Shown here: positions 44,869 to 52,672 of the stretch, in pieces | Numbering within the stretch: position 1 is the first letter of the stretch | How the letters are laid out: every line of letters starts with the position of its first letter | Assembly: GCF_002008345.1 (NCBI RefSeq) | Contig: NZ_MRAE01000001.1 | Coordinates: 124,001 to 188,000 of the forward strand | Origin: Clostridium tepidum | Lineage (GTDB): Bacteria; Bacillota; Clostridia; Clostridiales; Clostridiaceae | Direction of reading: 5' to 3' | Length of the DNA stretch: 64,000 nucleotides | The notes under the pieces: generated by a model | What the model was told of the DNA's origin: nothing | What the model saw: the letters and a program-made list of their open reading frames with translations, nothing else | The model's database searches: none | Made by a program: the position numbers and the translations under genes

Positions 44869-46068
44869 ATGGCTAAATACAGACAGCTTTATACAGAATT
44901 TTGGAAGGATGGTTTTGTGGTGGAATTAGAACCAGAAGAAAAATATTTTTATCTCTACTTATTAACTAATGCTAATACTTCACAATGTGGAATTTATGAA
45001 CTACCTAAAAAAATTATAGAAAATGAAACGGGATATAATAGAGAAACTGTGGATAAACTTATTAAAAAATTTGAGGAATATAAAAAAATAATTTATTCAG
45101 AAGAAACTAAAGAAATTATTATACTAAATTGGTTTAAATACAATGAACCTAATAATATTAATGCAATTAAATGTGTAAACAAAGAACTTAAAAAAATAAA
45201 AAATAGAAATTTTGTTAGGGAATTATACTTTCAATACTCTAAAAATGGATTGGAAGTAGATAAATTATTTTATGAAATAGAAGACAATTTTATTAATAAC
45301 AAAAATAATACAGTTAAAGATATTTATATATCAATAACTGATAATGGTAATAGTGACTATGGTTATAAGAATATAGATAAAAATAATCAATTGGAAAATG
45401 AGTCTATGGATATAGATAAAAACATTGAAATAGAAACTAGTAATGAGCATATTTCTAGGGGGTATGAAGGGTCTTATAAGGGGCTTGTAAGTAAAGAAAT
45501 AATAAATAATAAACAAAAAGAAATAAATAATAAAGAAGAAGTAATAAGTAATAGTTGTTGTTGTAATAAAGAAAAAGGGGATGAATATAATAATAATCCT
45601 CTGAGGAATTATGAATTTAACAAGGATACAGATATAACAACAACAACAGGAAGAAATACAACAGCTACAGAAAAGCAATTAGATAAAATGGAGTTTTGTA
45701 GGACTGATGTTAAAAACGTAAGGGATGTTATAGCTGTTTTTGAAAAAAATATACACAAAGCTGCACCTATAGAAAGGAAAAAAATTATAAGTTGGAGCAA
45801 TAAATTCAGTTACGATGTAATTATTATGGCTATAGAAGAGGCTATATTTAATAATATAAAAAACATAGTATATATAGAAAAAATTTTAGATACTTGGTTT
45901 TCTAAGGGGTTAACTTCTATTGAGGATATAAAATCTTACAAAGCAAAATGGGAAGAAAAAAAGAAGACAACAAAACACAAAGAAAATACTGTGGATAGAT
46001 GGAATGATTTTGAACAAAGGGAATATGATTTTGAAAAGTTAGAAAGAAAGTTATTGGGATGGGTTTAG
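44869..46068 (+). CDS. DnaD-like phage replisome organizer
   Basis: This protein has 399 residues. The N-terminal domain (AKYRQLYTEFWKDGFVVEL, then YLYLLTNANTSQCGIYELPK) is a winged helix like that of phage replication organizers. A low-complexity linker rich in Asn, Lys and Thr follows (about 155-265). The C-terminal part (IERKKIISWSNKFSYDVIIM, then YIEKILDTWFSKGL) matches the DnaD domain that loads helicase. GGGGG precedes the start. No origin, integrase or structural phage genes adjoin, so it looks like a domesticated or remnant replication gene. Confidence 0.85.
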   Translation: MAKYRQLYTEFWKDGFVVELEPEEKYFYLYLLTNANTSQCGIYELPKKIIENETGYNRETVDKLIKKFEEYKKIIYSEETKEIIILNWFKYNEPNNINAIKCVNKELKKIKNRNFVRELYFQYSKNGLEVDKLFYEIEDNFINNKNNTVKDIYISITDNGNSDYGYKNIDKNNQLENESMDIDKNIEIETSNEHISRGYEGSYKGLVSKEIINNKQKEINNKEEVISNSCCCNKEKGDEYNNNPLRNYEFNKDTDITTTTGRNTTATEKQLDKMEFCRTDVKNVRDVIAVFEKNIHKAAPIERKKIISWSNKFSYDVIIMAIEEAIFNNIKNIVYIEKILDTWFSKGLTSIEDIKSYKAKWEEKKKTTKHKENTVDRWNDFEQREYDFEKLERKLLGWV

Positions 46069-46149
46069 GGAAAAGTATGGACAACATAGTAGATATAATC
46101 TCTATTTTGTAAATTGTACTCTATACTCTAATAAAAAGGGGGATTTTTT

Positions 46150-46689
46150 ATGTATAAATTACTTGAGAAATATAGAAATGGGGATGTAGAGGCTTTGAGT
46201 AAAATTATAGAAAATTTTGTTCCTCTTATATTAAAAGAAGCTTCAAAATGGAGAATACAATGTTATGAATATGAAGATTTAGTGCAACATGGGTATCTTT
46301 CAGTTATAAAGGCTGTTAATATGTTTAAAGGTGAAGAAAGCAAGTTTGTTCCTTATTGTATAAATGCAATTAAAACAAATTATAAAGCTCTATTAAAAGG
46401 GGAGATAAAGCACCATAGAGAAATACCTAATGAAAATATATTAAATAAAGGCAATGAGTATATGTTTACCATAGAGGATGAAATAATAGCCTATGAAAAA
46501 ATAAAGGAGATATATGAAGCATTAGATGCGCTTACTTTGGAAGAAAAGAATATCATAAATGATTTTTATTTTAAGAATAAAACAATAGATAAAATTGCTA
46601 AAGAAAATAATAAAAGCTATAACAATATAAGATATAAAAAAGATAAAATAATAAAAAAACTACAATATACTTTGGGAAAGAATATATAA
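46150..46689 (+). CDS. Small sigma-70 family factor
   Basis: This 179-residue protein has region 2 (FVPLILKEASKW, then YEYEDLVQHGYLSVIKAV, about residues 28-58) and region 4 HTH (LTLEEKNIINDFYF with KTIDKIAKENNKSYNNIRYK, about 130-168), and no region 1 or 3. Its size and layout recall alternative sigma factors such as BotR, UviA and B. subtilis YvrI; which group it belongs to cannot be told here. AAAAAGGGGG precedes the ATG. YvrJ, DUF1659 and DUF2922 genes follow and may be its targets. Confidence 0.82.
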   Translation: MYKLLEKYRNGDVEALSKIIENFVPLILKEASKWRIQCYEYEDLVQHGYLSVIKAVNMFKGEESKFVPYCINAIKTNYKALLKGEIKHHREIPNENILNKGNEYMFTIEDEIIAYEKIKEIYEALDALTLEEKNIINDFYFKNKTIDKIAKENNKSYNNIRYKKDKIIKKLQYTLGKNI

Positions 46690-46885
46690 ATATGAGTACA
46701 GATGATAGGGTATAGAGTAGGAAGTATAAGGCAGAGATGAAGCTGATACTAGATAATATATATAGCATAAAGAGATACTCGAAATTTTGTGATGATGAAA
46801 GAAACAAGGATAGTAGATGATATGGTAGTGGACAAATTAAATTTTTTCTGTACTTTATAATCTTATAAAAGGGTTGGTGGATTCC

Positions 46886-47065
46886 ATGTATGACCAATTA
46901 GTAATGCTTATAAGTAATGTGGGATTTCCTATAGCGGTTAGTTTATATCTTTTATTAAGGATAGAAAAAAAGCTGGAGGAATTGACTAAAGCTTTAAATT
47001 CCCTTGATAAATCTATACTTTCAGCTATAGAGCACCAAAAAGATGAGTATTTCACTAAAAAGTGA
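46886..47065 (+). CDS. YvrJ family protein
   Basis: This protein has 59 residues from ATG 46886 (GGTGG 6 bp upstream; TTG or GTG starts a few codons earlier are possible). MYDQLVMLISNVGFPIAVSL, a membrane helix and RIEKKLEELTKAL match the YvrJ family. In Bacillus, yvrJ neighbours a two-part sigma factor operon. Its function is unknown. The last codons form the 5' arm of a terminator. Confidence 0.85.
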   Translation: MYDQLVMLISNVGFPIAVSLYLLLRIEKKLEELTKALNSLDKSILSAIEHQKDEYFTKK

Positions 47066-47078
47066 GATACTCATTTTT
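47043..47078 (+). terminator. Terminator overlapping the end of the YvrJ gene
   Basis: ATGAGTATTTCACT (47043-47056) pairs with AGTGAGATACTCAT (47061-47074) across AAAA with one G-U pair, followed by five T. Confidence 0.85.
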
Positions 47079-47207
47079 AAAAGATTGTATTATCTTACTA
47101 ATAAAAATTATAAATTTATTAGTTAAGATAACTATTTTATATTTGGGGGATATAAATAAATATGCTAATATTTTAATTTAGTAATTCCGCAGGGTAAGGG
47201 GATTATT

Positions 47208-47297
47208 ATGGGACGATATATATTACTTTTAATGTTTTTAATGGATTTTATTTGGTGTTGGTTTGCTAAAGAGGAAATAGTTATAGATGTACAATGA
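47208..47297 (+). CDS. 29-residue membrane peptide
   Basis: AAGGGG precedes ATG 47208, encoding MGRYILLLMFLMDFIWCWF and a charged tail. It is mostly one membrane helix. It lies between the YvrJ and DUF1659 genes in the same direction. The product is inferred from ribosome site and composition only. Confidence 0.5.
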   Translation: MGRYILLLMFLMDFIWCWFAKEEIVIDVQ

Positions 47298-47453
47298 TAT
47301 TAGGTAGCTTTTTATTTTACTATATTTTTATGTAAAAACTTTTTTAAGTAACAGTAGCTTAAAAAAATTTTAAAAAATTACTGCAATTTATATCTCTTAG
47401 TCATATATATAGGTGAAAACAAAAACAAACAAAAAACAAGGAGGTAACAAACC

Positions 47454-47675
47454 ATGGCAGTAAGTAAAAATCTTTTAGAAAAAAAATTGGCTATTTCTTA
47501 TTCAGATGGACTAGATGAGAAAGGAAAGAACATAATAAAAAAAGCTACTTTTAAAAATGTAAAATTAACTGCAGAACCAGACGCTATTATGACAGTTATA
47601 GATTCAATAAGTCCGTTGATGCCAGAGGGCATATCAGAGGCCATTGTTGAAGAAAATTATGTTTTAATAAAATAA
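47454..47675 (+). CDS. DUF1659 family protein
   Basis: This 73-residue protein with KNIIKKATFKNVKLTAEPDA and SISPLMPEGISEAIVEENYV matches DUF1659, a small conserved Firmicutes family of unknown function. AAGGAGG precedes the ATG. It is paired with a DUF2922 gene 117 bp downstream, as is usual in these genomes. Confidence 0.85.
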   Translation: MAVSKNLLEKKLAISYSDGLDEKGKNIIKKATFKNVKLTAEPDAIMTVIDSISPLMPEGISEAIVEENYVLIK

Positions 47676-47792
47676 CATTAAAATGACTAATGAGCAATTA
47701 ACAATGGTAATTATTTAATGTACATTTTACAGTGATGATGGTAGTAATAATTGAAAATTGATAATTGAAAGTTGAATGAGGGGGTATATTTA

Positions 47793-48020
47793 ATGAATAC
47801 AAAGAGATATTTAAATCTAGTTTTCAAAACTGAAGAAGATACTAATGCAACTATAAAAATTCCAAAGGTTAAAGATGACATAACAGAAGATGAAATAAAA
47901 AACTGTGGAAAAGCAATAATTGAGCAGAACATATTTGAAAGTAAAGCAGGGGATCTTTTATCACTTAAAGTTGCTAGGATTATAACAACAGATACAGAGG
48001 AAATTAAAATAAAAGAATAA
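47793..48020 (+). CDS. DUF2922 family protein
   Basis: This protein has 75 residues from ATG 47793 (GAGGGGGT upstream). RYLNLVFKTEEDTNATIKIP and the spacing to SLKVARIITTD match DUF2922. Its function is unknown. It follows DUF1659 and is ended by a clear terminator. Twenty-six bases of its 3' end recur at 49484-49509. Confidence 0.85.
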   Translation: MNTKRYLNLVFKTEEDTNATIKIPKVKDDITEDEIKNCGKAIIEQNIFESKAGDLLSLKVARIITTDTEEIKIKE

Positions 48021-48023
48021 TTT

Positions 48024-48053
48024 AAAAAGCTCTCACATTGTGGGAGCTTTTTA
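48024..48053 (+). terminator. Terminator after DUF2922
   Basis: AAAAAGCTCTCACA pairs with TGTGGGAGCTTTTT around a short loop; T-rich tail. Confidence 0.88.
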
Positions 48054-48153
48054 TAACTGAATTTTTAGGATTAGGTTAAGATTTATTAGAATAATTCTTT
48101 GAAAGAGTTAGTATGATATTTACAAAATAAATATAAATAAAATATATTTTTAC

Positions 48154-48594
48154 TTATCTATTTTCTACTATTATTCTTGCTACTTTTTCTGCTACTTCAC
48201 CTGTAAATGCTATACATTGGTCCATATGTTCTTTTGAACCTAATTTCATGTCTTTTGTTAGAAATCTACAGCAAAGACTTTTATGTTCTTTTTTGAAATC
48301 ATCATGTAATTTTTTACTTAGTTCCATGGATTTTGAAACTGCAGGATCTTTTGCTTTTTTTCTACCAAACACCAGACCAAGTGCCATTATTCCACCTGCT
48401 ATAGCGCCGCAAGTACATCCTGAACCGCCTATGCCAACTGGAAATCCTGATGCCATAGCTATAGCATCATCTGAAACTTCTATTTTAAATTCATCTCTAA
48501 TAGTTTTAACTACCGCTTCAGAACAATAAAAATCTCCATTTCTATAGTAATCTTCAGCAACTTTTCTTATTTTATCAAAATCAATATTACTCAT
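48154..48594 (-). CDS. C_GCAxxG_C_C family redox-type protein
   Basis: This 146-residue protein has the family motif in GIGGSGCTCGAIAGGIMALG (about residues 53-72) and further cysteines in DFYCSEAV, SLCCRFLT and DQCIAF. The family is small, probably redox-active or metal-binding, and not well characterised. GGAGG lies before the ATG on the minus strand. It is transcribed alone. Confidence 0.85.
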   Translation of the reverse strand: MSNIDFDKIRKVAEDYYRNGDFYCSEAVVKTIRDEFKIEVSDDAIAMASGFPVGIGGSGCTCGAIAGGIMALGLVFGRKKAKDPAVSKSMELSKKLHDDFKKEHKSLCCRFLTKDMKLGSKEHMDQCIAFTGEVAEKVARIIVENR

Positions 48595-48803
48595 TATATT
48601 ACCTCCAAAATTATTATTCAGTTGTAAACTATTTTTATTCTAAGATAAAGTTCATATCAATATGAATAAACTATTAATTATTGTAATATTCTACATTAAA
48701 AGTTATTTTCCTTCATTTTTCATAGTAGCTATTTTGCTAAGAATAATGTGCTTTTAATAATTCAGCTTTCAACTCATTTATTTTATAAATTAGATTTATC
48801 ATT

Positions 48804-48865
48804 ATGACAAGTATAATTGTTAACATGACAAGTTTACTTGATAAAGGCGTAGAATATTATATAAT
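48804..48865 (+). promoter_or_regulatory. Promoter with two 16-bp repeated operator-like sites
   Basis: ATGACAAGTATAATTG (48804-48819) is repeated as ATGACAAGTTTACTTG (48825-48840), two helical turns apart. The second contains the palindrome CAAGT-TT-ACTTG, overlapping the -35 TTGATA (48838-48843); the -10 is TATAAT (48860-48865), spacer 16 bp. The other bases from 48595 to 48803 hold nothing that I can support. Confidence 0.6.
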
Positions 48866-48895
48866 AAAAATATAATATGAGAGGAGATACTGTTG

Positions 48896-49201
48896 ATGAA
48901 TAAAGAAGAAATACTAAAGAATAGTAAAAGAATAGGTCTAGATGAAAGAGAACAAAGTGTATATTTATCTTCATTTGGTTATGGTAATATTATTACAGTA
49001 ATTTTATGTTTTTTATTTATTGTTATAAATGGAATAAAAGGTGAAAGTTATTTTGAATTTATTACTATTACAGGAGCCTTAATGGCATCAACTAATTATT
49101 ATAAACATAGAAAATTAGAAGATACAAAAAGTTTTTTGATAATATCAATAATATCTGGATTTACAGCAATAATATCTTTTATAATATTTATTATAAAGTA
49201 A
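48896..49201 (+). CDS. DUF6442 family membrane protein
   Basis: This protein has 101 residues from ATG 48896 (GAGGAG at 48881-48886). A polar N-terminus (NKEEILKNSKRIGLDEREQS) is followed by about three membrane helices. This fits DUF6442, small membrane proteins that often precede an XRE regulator gene. Here the XRE gene follows after 17 bp but is frameshifted. Confidence 0.7.
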   Translation: MNKEEILKNSKRIGLDEREQSVYLSSFGYGNIITVILCFLFIVINGIKGESYFEFITITGALMASTNYYKHRKLEDTKSFLIISIISGFTAIISFIIFIIK

Positions 49202-49218
49202 TGAAAAAGGTTGATAAA

Positions 49219-49427
49219 ATGAACGAAAATTTGATTTTAAGAAACAAATTGAAGGTAGCTAGAGCTGAAAAAATATATCTCAATCTAAACTAAGTGAAAT
49301 GGTAGGTGTATCCCTCCAAACAATTAGTTCCATTGAAACAGGACAATTTTGCCCATCGGCGAAATTGGCTTTAGTAATTTGTATAGCCTTAGATAAAAAA
49401 TTTGAAGATATTTTTTATTTTGATTAA
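49219..49427 (+). pseudogene. XRE-type HTH regulator, frameshifted in an A run
   Basis: ATG 49219 encodes LKVARAEK and then goes out of frame. One missing A in the six-A run at 49268-49273 would join it to ISQSKLSEMVGVSLQTISSI and ALDKKFEDIFYFD, giving a complete 69-70 residue XRE regulator. It was probably the regulator of the DUF6442 promoter. Confidence 0.75.
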
Positions 49428-49483
49428 GAATTAAGATAAGGTTATAGTAGGAAACAACAATATTCGGAAATAAAAGTGTAAAT

Positions 49484-49509
49484 TTAAAGTTGCTAGGATT
49501 ATAACAACA
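49484..49509 (+). repeat. 26-bp copy of the DUF2922 gene 3' end
   Basis: Bases 49484-49509 are identical to 47965-47990 within the DUF2922 gene. No DUF2922 frame remains around them, so this may be the relic of a second copy. Confidence 0.55.
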
Positions 49510-49514
49510 TATAT

Positions 49515-49727
49515 TCAACATAAAAGTAAATCTTTAAAATCTTTAATTTTAGAATTTAATTCTTCATTAGCATAATTTATCTTAAGGTCATGTATGGGAT
49601 ATTTATATTTGTTTAATTCAGATACTATAAAACTTTTATCGGATTCAGATGAAGGAATTTTTACTTTAAAAGGATTGTCTTCAACATTAAACAATTGAGC
49701 ATTCCAGTCAGAAAAAGCTCCATTAAC
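49515..49727 (-). pseudogene. Unrecognised gene fragment (C-terminal part)
   Basis: On the minus strand a frame without a start codon encodes about 70 residues, including SDWNAQLFNVEDNPFKVKIP, FIVSELNKYKYPIHDL and KIKDFKDLLLC. The sequence looks protein-like, but I cannot assign a family. It is bounded upstream by a stop at 49728-49730. Confidence 0.35.
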
Positions 49728-49830
49728 TTAAAAAACTCTTGATAAATTTTCACATATTTTTTTATTTTTGTGATACAATTATGTTCTATAGAACAAATGA
49801 TATTTATTAAAAATACGGAGGATAAACAAA

Positions 49831-50070
49831 ATGAGAAAGGTGTACAAAAACCCAAAAGAATTAGCTATATGCTTAAAAGATTTAGTGGATTTATATTTAG
49901 ATGATCTTATGACTTATGAAAAGTTAGAAGAAAAAGTTTCTAAAATAGTTGAGGCTAACAAAAATAGCATATATAAAAATGGCGATATAAATACTAAATT
50001 AGCTAATGTGTTAGGGGATTTAAGAATAGATGTTATAAATAAAATAGTAGATGAAAAAATTGAAAAATAA
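49831..50070 (+). CDS. TIGR04540 family protein
   Basis: This 79-residue helical protein, with KNPKELAICLKDLVDLYLDD and NTKLANVLGDLRIDVINKIV, matches my recollection of TIGR04540, a small clostridial family of unknown function. CGGAGGA precedes the ATG. The region before it contains the palindrome GTTCTATAGAAC (near 49785). A strong terminator follows. Confidence 0.7.
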   Translation: MRKVYKNPKELAICLKDLVDLYLDDLMTYEKLEEKVSKIVEANKNSIYKNGDINTKLANVLGDLRIDVINKIVDEKIEK

Positions 50071-50116
50071 ATTGTCTTAAAATTTATAATAATATAAATT
50101 ATATTGATTTATAAAT

Positions 50117-50171
50117 AAAATCTAGTGAAAATTTACGATTTACCTATCCTAAAATTTTCACTAGATTTTTT
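50117..50171. terminator. Long terminator hairpin after TIGR04540
   Basis: An 18-bp perfect stem pairs 50117-50134 (AAAATCTAGTGAAAATTT) with 50152-50169, T-rich on exit. Confidence 0.85.
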
Positions 50172-50747
50172 ATAGCTCTCATTTTTATTTTAATATTAAT
50201 CTTATCTGATTGGTTTTTCAAAACTAGGTGTTGAGATATTGTTTATTTTAATTTTTATTTTTACAATTATATTAATTATATAATAACACTCTAAATAATT
50301 TGGAGAATATTACTATATATTACTGTGAAGATATGAAAAACTATCCACTATTAAACTATAACAAAATGTAATGAAAAGGTTGGTGTATATTACTAAAAGC
50401 AATTTGACTTATGTTAATAAAATGCTATAATTGTGTGTGGAATTTGTTAAAATTAGATAAATATTTACTTTTAAAGTCATAAATATACAAAAAGTGCCAT
50501 AAGAATATTCTTAATATTCTTGAAATTCACTATGCATCAGAGTATATTTATCGAATAATTATTTGATTTTATACTCTTAACCTATTGTGTAAACGTTGTT
50601 TCTATCAAATCTAAGATTTTGACTATATGATTTTATTCAAGGTGAAAGTAAAGACTGAGTTAGTGAATAAATATAAGCAAGTAATTTAGATAAATCAAAA
50701 TAGACCTAATATGTTAATTATATTATATGAATTGGAGTGTATATAGA
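50172..50747. other. Intergenic region before the ABC importer
   Basis: There is no gene in about 575 bp. It contains AAGAATATTCTT-type short palindromes near 50510 and a hairpin AGAGTATA / TATACTCT near 50538-50580. I checked for TPP and SAM riboswitch cores because the importer resembles NMT1/SsuA systems and found none. Confidence 0.4.
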
Positions 50748-50942
50748 ATGCTAACAGATGAAATGACTAAAGAAACTGACATTAAGTCAAAAGAAAAAAT
50801 AAACTTATCTACAAATAAGATTACTCGACAACAATTGCTTGAATTGGAGCAAAAAAAGAAGACAAACTTTCAAAAAATACTGGATATATTAATTGTTTTA
50901 ATGCCTGTAATATGTGGTATTATTTCTATTTTAGAATATTAA
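50748..50942 (+). CDS. N-terminal part of the ABC permease, separated by an in-frame stop
   Basis: This ORF has 64 codons from ATG 50748 (TTGGAG upstream). It has a charged N-terminus (QLLELEQKKKTNFQKILDIL) and one membrane helix ending GIISILEY, then TAA at 50940-50942. The same frame continues open after this stop (VIENLNLNRKPNTYLGFLFI) into the permease ORF at 51012. It is therefore probably the first membrane segment of a longer permease broken by a nonsense change, rather than a separate protein. Confidence 0.5.
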   Translation: MLTDEMTKETDIKSKEKINLSTNKITRQQLLELEQKKKTNFQKILDILIVLMPVICGIISILEY

Positions 50943-51011
50943 GTTATTGAAAATTTAAATTTAAATAGAAAGCCAAACACATACTTAGGATTTCTATTTA
51001 TACTTATAGGA

Positions 51012-51833
51012 ATGTATTTAGTTAATCTTTTTATAGGGGTTTTTAAATTTTCTCGTGGCAATAAAAATATGTTTCAAAAGATTCGTTATAAAGCGCCCTT
51101 ATATTCAGTGCTATTTTTGTTGTTAGCTCTTTACGACTATTTAACTTTAAAAACTGGTATATTAACACAACCTTTTCTTCCTTGTTTAAATTCTATAATC
51201 AATATAGCTTGGGAAGATCGTAGACACTTACTTATTAGTGCTATGCATACATTACGATTATTATTTATAGGTTATTTTATTGGAGTAATTGCAGGACTTA
51301 TTACAGGTATTACTTGTGGATATAATAAGAAAATTCGTTATTGGGTTGACCCTATTATTAAATTTTTAGGACCTATTCCTACATCAACTTGGATTCCTAT
51401 AATTATGGTTATTTCAAATTCACTTTTTGTAGGAGCAATTTTTATTATATCCTTGGGAGTATGGTTTGCTGTAACTGTTGCATCAATGACAGGGATATCC
51501 AATGTGGATAGGGATTATTTTGAAGTTGCAAAAACATTAGGTGCTTCTGAGAGTCAGTTAGTATTTAAAATAGCTATCCCTCACCCCATGCCAAGTATTT
51601 TGCAAGGTATGACTCAAGGAATGAGTACAGCCTGTACCGCTATTATGATAGCAGAAATGTTGGAGGTTAAAGCAGGTCTTGGGTGGTATATTACTTGGGC
51701 AAAATCCTGGGCATCTTATGACAAAATGTTTGCTTCCTTATTTATAATATGTTTGATTTTTACATTGGTAACAAAAACCCTTAATCTTATCAAAAAGAAA
51801 GTATTGCGTTGGCAGATTGGAGTTGTGAAATAA
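51012..51833 (+). CDS. ABC transporter permease (SsuC/nitrate-sulfonate type)
   Basis: This ORF has 273 residues, with a BPD-type permease core of about six helices and the ATPase-contact loop EVAKTLGASESQLVFKIAIP (about residues 175-194). It should form the membrane channel of an importer with the next two genes. Its start lacks a good ribosome site, and the frame upstream to 50943 is open and membrane-like, so the natural protein probably began at 50748. It ends next to the ATPase start with no gap. Confidence 0.85.
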   Translation: MYLVNLFIGVFKFSRGNKNMFQKIRYKAPLYSVLFLLLALYDYLTLKTGILTQPFLPCLNSIINIAWEDRRHLLISAMHTLRLLFIGYFIGVIAGLITGITCGYNKKIRYWVDPIIKFLGPIPTSTWIPIIMVISNSLFVGAIFIISLGVWFAVTVASMTGISNVDRDYFEVAKTLGASESQLVFKIAIPHPMPSILQGMTQGMSTACTAIMIAEMLEVKAGLGWYITWAKSWASYDKMFASLFIICLIFTLVTKTLNLIKKKVLRWQIGVVK

Positions 51834-52589
51834 ATGGCTGAATCAGTAGTTTTAAAATTAGAGTCTGTTTCTAAAAGTTTTGCAAAGGTAGAAAAAGATG
51901 AAATTACCAATGCACTTAAGGATGTTAATATAGAAATGCAAAAAGGGGAATTTATTAGTCTTGTTGGTACATCAGGTTGCGGAAAATCAACAATACTTCG
52001 CTTAATTGCAGGATTAATAACCCCTACTACGGGTAAAATAACATTAAATGGTAAGGAGATTACAGGTCCTGGTCCAGAACGTGGATTAGTGTTCCAAAAG
52101 GCAACACTATTTCCATGGCTTACAGTAGAAAAAAATATTAGATTTGGCTTGGAGTTAAAAAATAAATCTAAAATTAATCAAGAAAAAGTAAATAATATGA
52201 TAGAACTAATTGGACTTCAAGATTTTAAGGATGATTATCCAGGACAACTTTCAGGGGGAATGGCTCAGCGTGTATCCTTGGTAAGGACGTTGATTAATGA
52301 ACCTGAAATTTTAATGCTAGATGAGCCTTTGGGTGCTTTGGATGCTTTTACTCGTATGAATATGCAAGATGAAATTATTTCCTTTTGGAAAGAGAACAAA
52401 CAGCTTACTATCATGGTAACTCATGATATTGATGAAGCAATTTACATGGGGACAAGGGTTATAGTTATGGAAGCAAATCCAGGGAGAGTTAAAGCAGATA
52501 TTCCTATTAACTTAGAGTATCCACGTAATCGTAGTCATATAAGTTTTACAGAATATCGTAATAAAATTTTGACTATGCTTAATTACTAG
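51834..52589 (+). CDS. ABC transporter ATP-binding protein (SsuB/TauB type)
   Basis: This 251-residue ATPase has Walker A GTSGCGKST (about residues 43-51), signature LSGGMAQRVSL near 141 and Walker B ILMLDEPLGALDAF near 161. The signature is LSGGM, as in nitrate/sulfonate/taurine importers. It immediately follows the permease gene (TAA then ATG). It energises uptake of the ligand bound by the next gene's lipoprotein. Confidence 0.92.
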   Translation: MAESVVLKLESVSKSFAKVEKDEITNALKDVNIEMQKGEFISLVGTSGCGKSTILRLIAGLITPTTGKITLNGKEITGPGPERGLVFQKATLFPWLTVEKNIRFGLELKNKSKINQEKVNNMIELIGLQDFKDDYPGQLSGGMAQRVSLVRTLINEPEILMLDEPLGALDAFTRMNMQDEIISFWKENKQLTIMVTHDIDEAIYMGTRVIVMEANPGRVKADIPINLEYPRNRSHISFTEYRNKILTMLNY

Positions 52590-52622
52590 GAAATCTATTT
52601 ATTAATAAATATAATGTGTACA

Positions 52623-52643
52623 AACCTTCGTTTAACGAAGGTT
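52623..52643 (+). other. Perfect hairpin between ATPase and binding-protein genes
   Basis: AACCTTCGTT (52623-52632) and AACGAAGGTT (52634-52643) are perfect inverted repeats around one base. No T-run follows. It could protect the 3' end of the upstream mRNA or partly attenuate transcription. Confidence 0.55.
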
Positions 52644-52672
52644 AATTTATAAATAAAAAGGAGAGAAATACT

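Noticed and set aside
45331-45678. Minus-strand ORF rich in Cys, Ile and Phe
   Set aside because: It is the reverse of the low-complexity Asn/Lys/Thr linker of the DnaD-like gene, so composition explains it.
46150-46689. Identification of the small sigma factor as BotR or UviA
   Set aside because: Size and layout are compatible, but there are no toxin, bacteriocin or holin genes nearby and the sequence was not close enough by eye to name it.
50172-50747. TPP or other riboswitch before the NMT1/SsuA-like importer
   Set aside because: Only short AT-rich palindromes are present; no conserved riboswitch core was seen.
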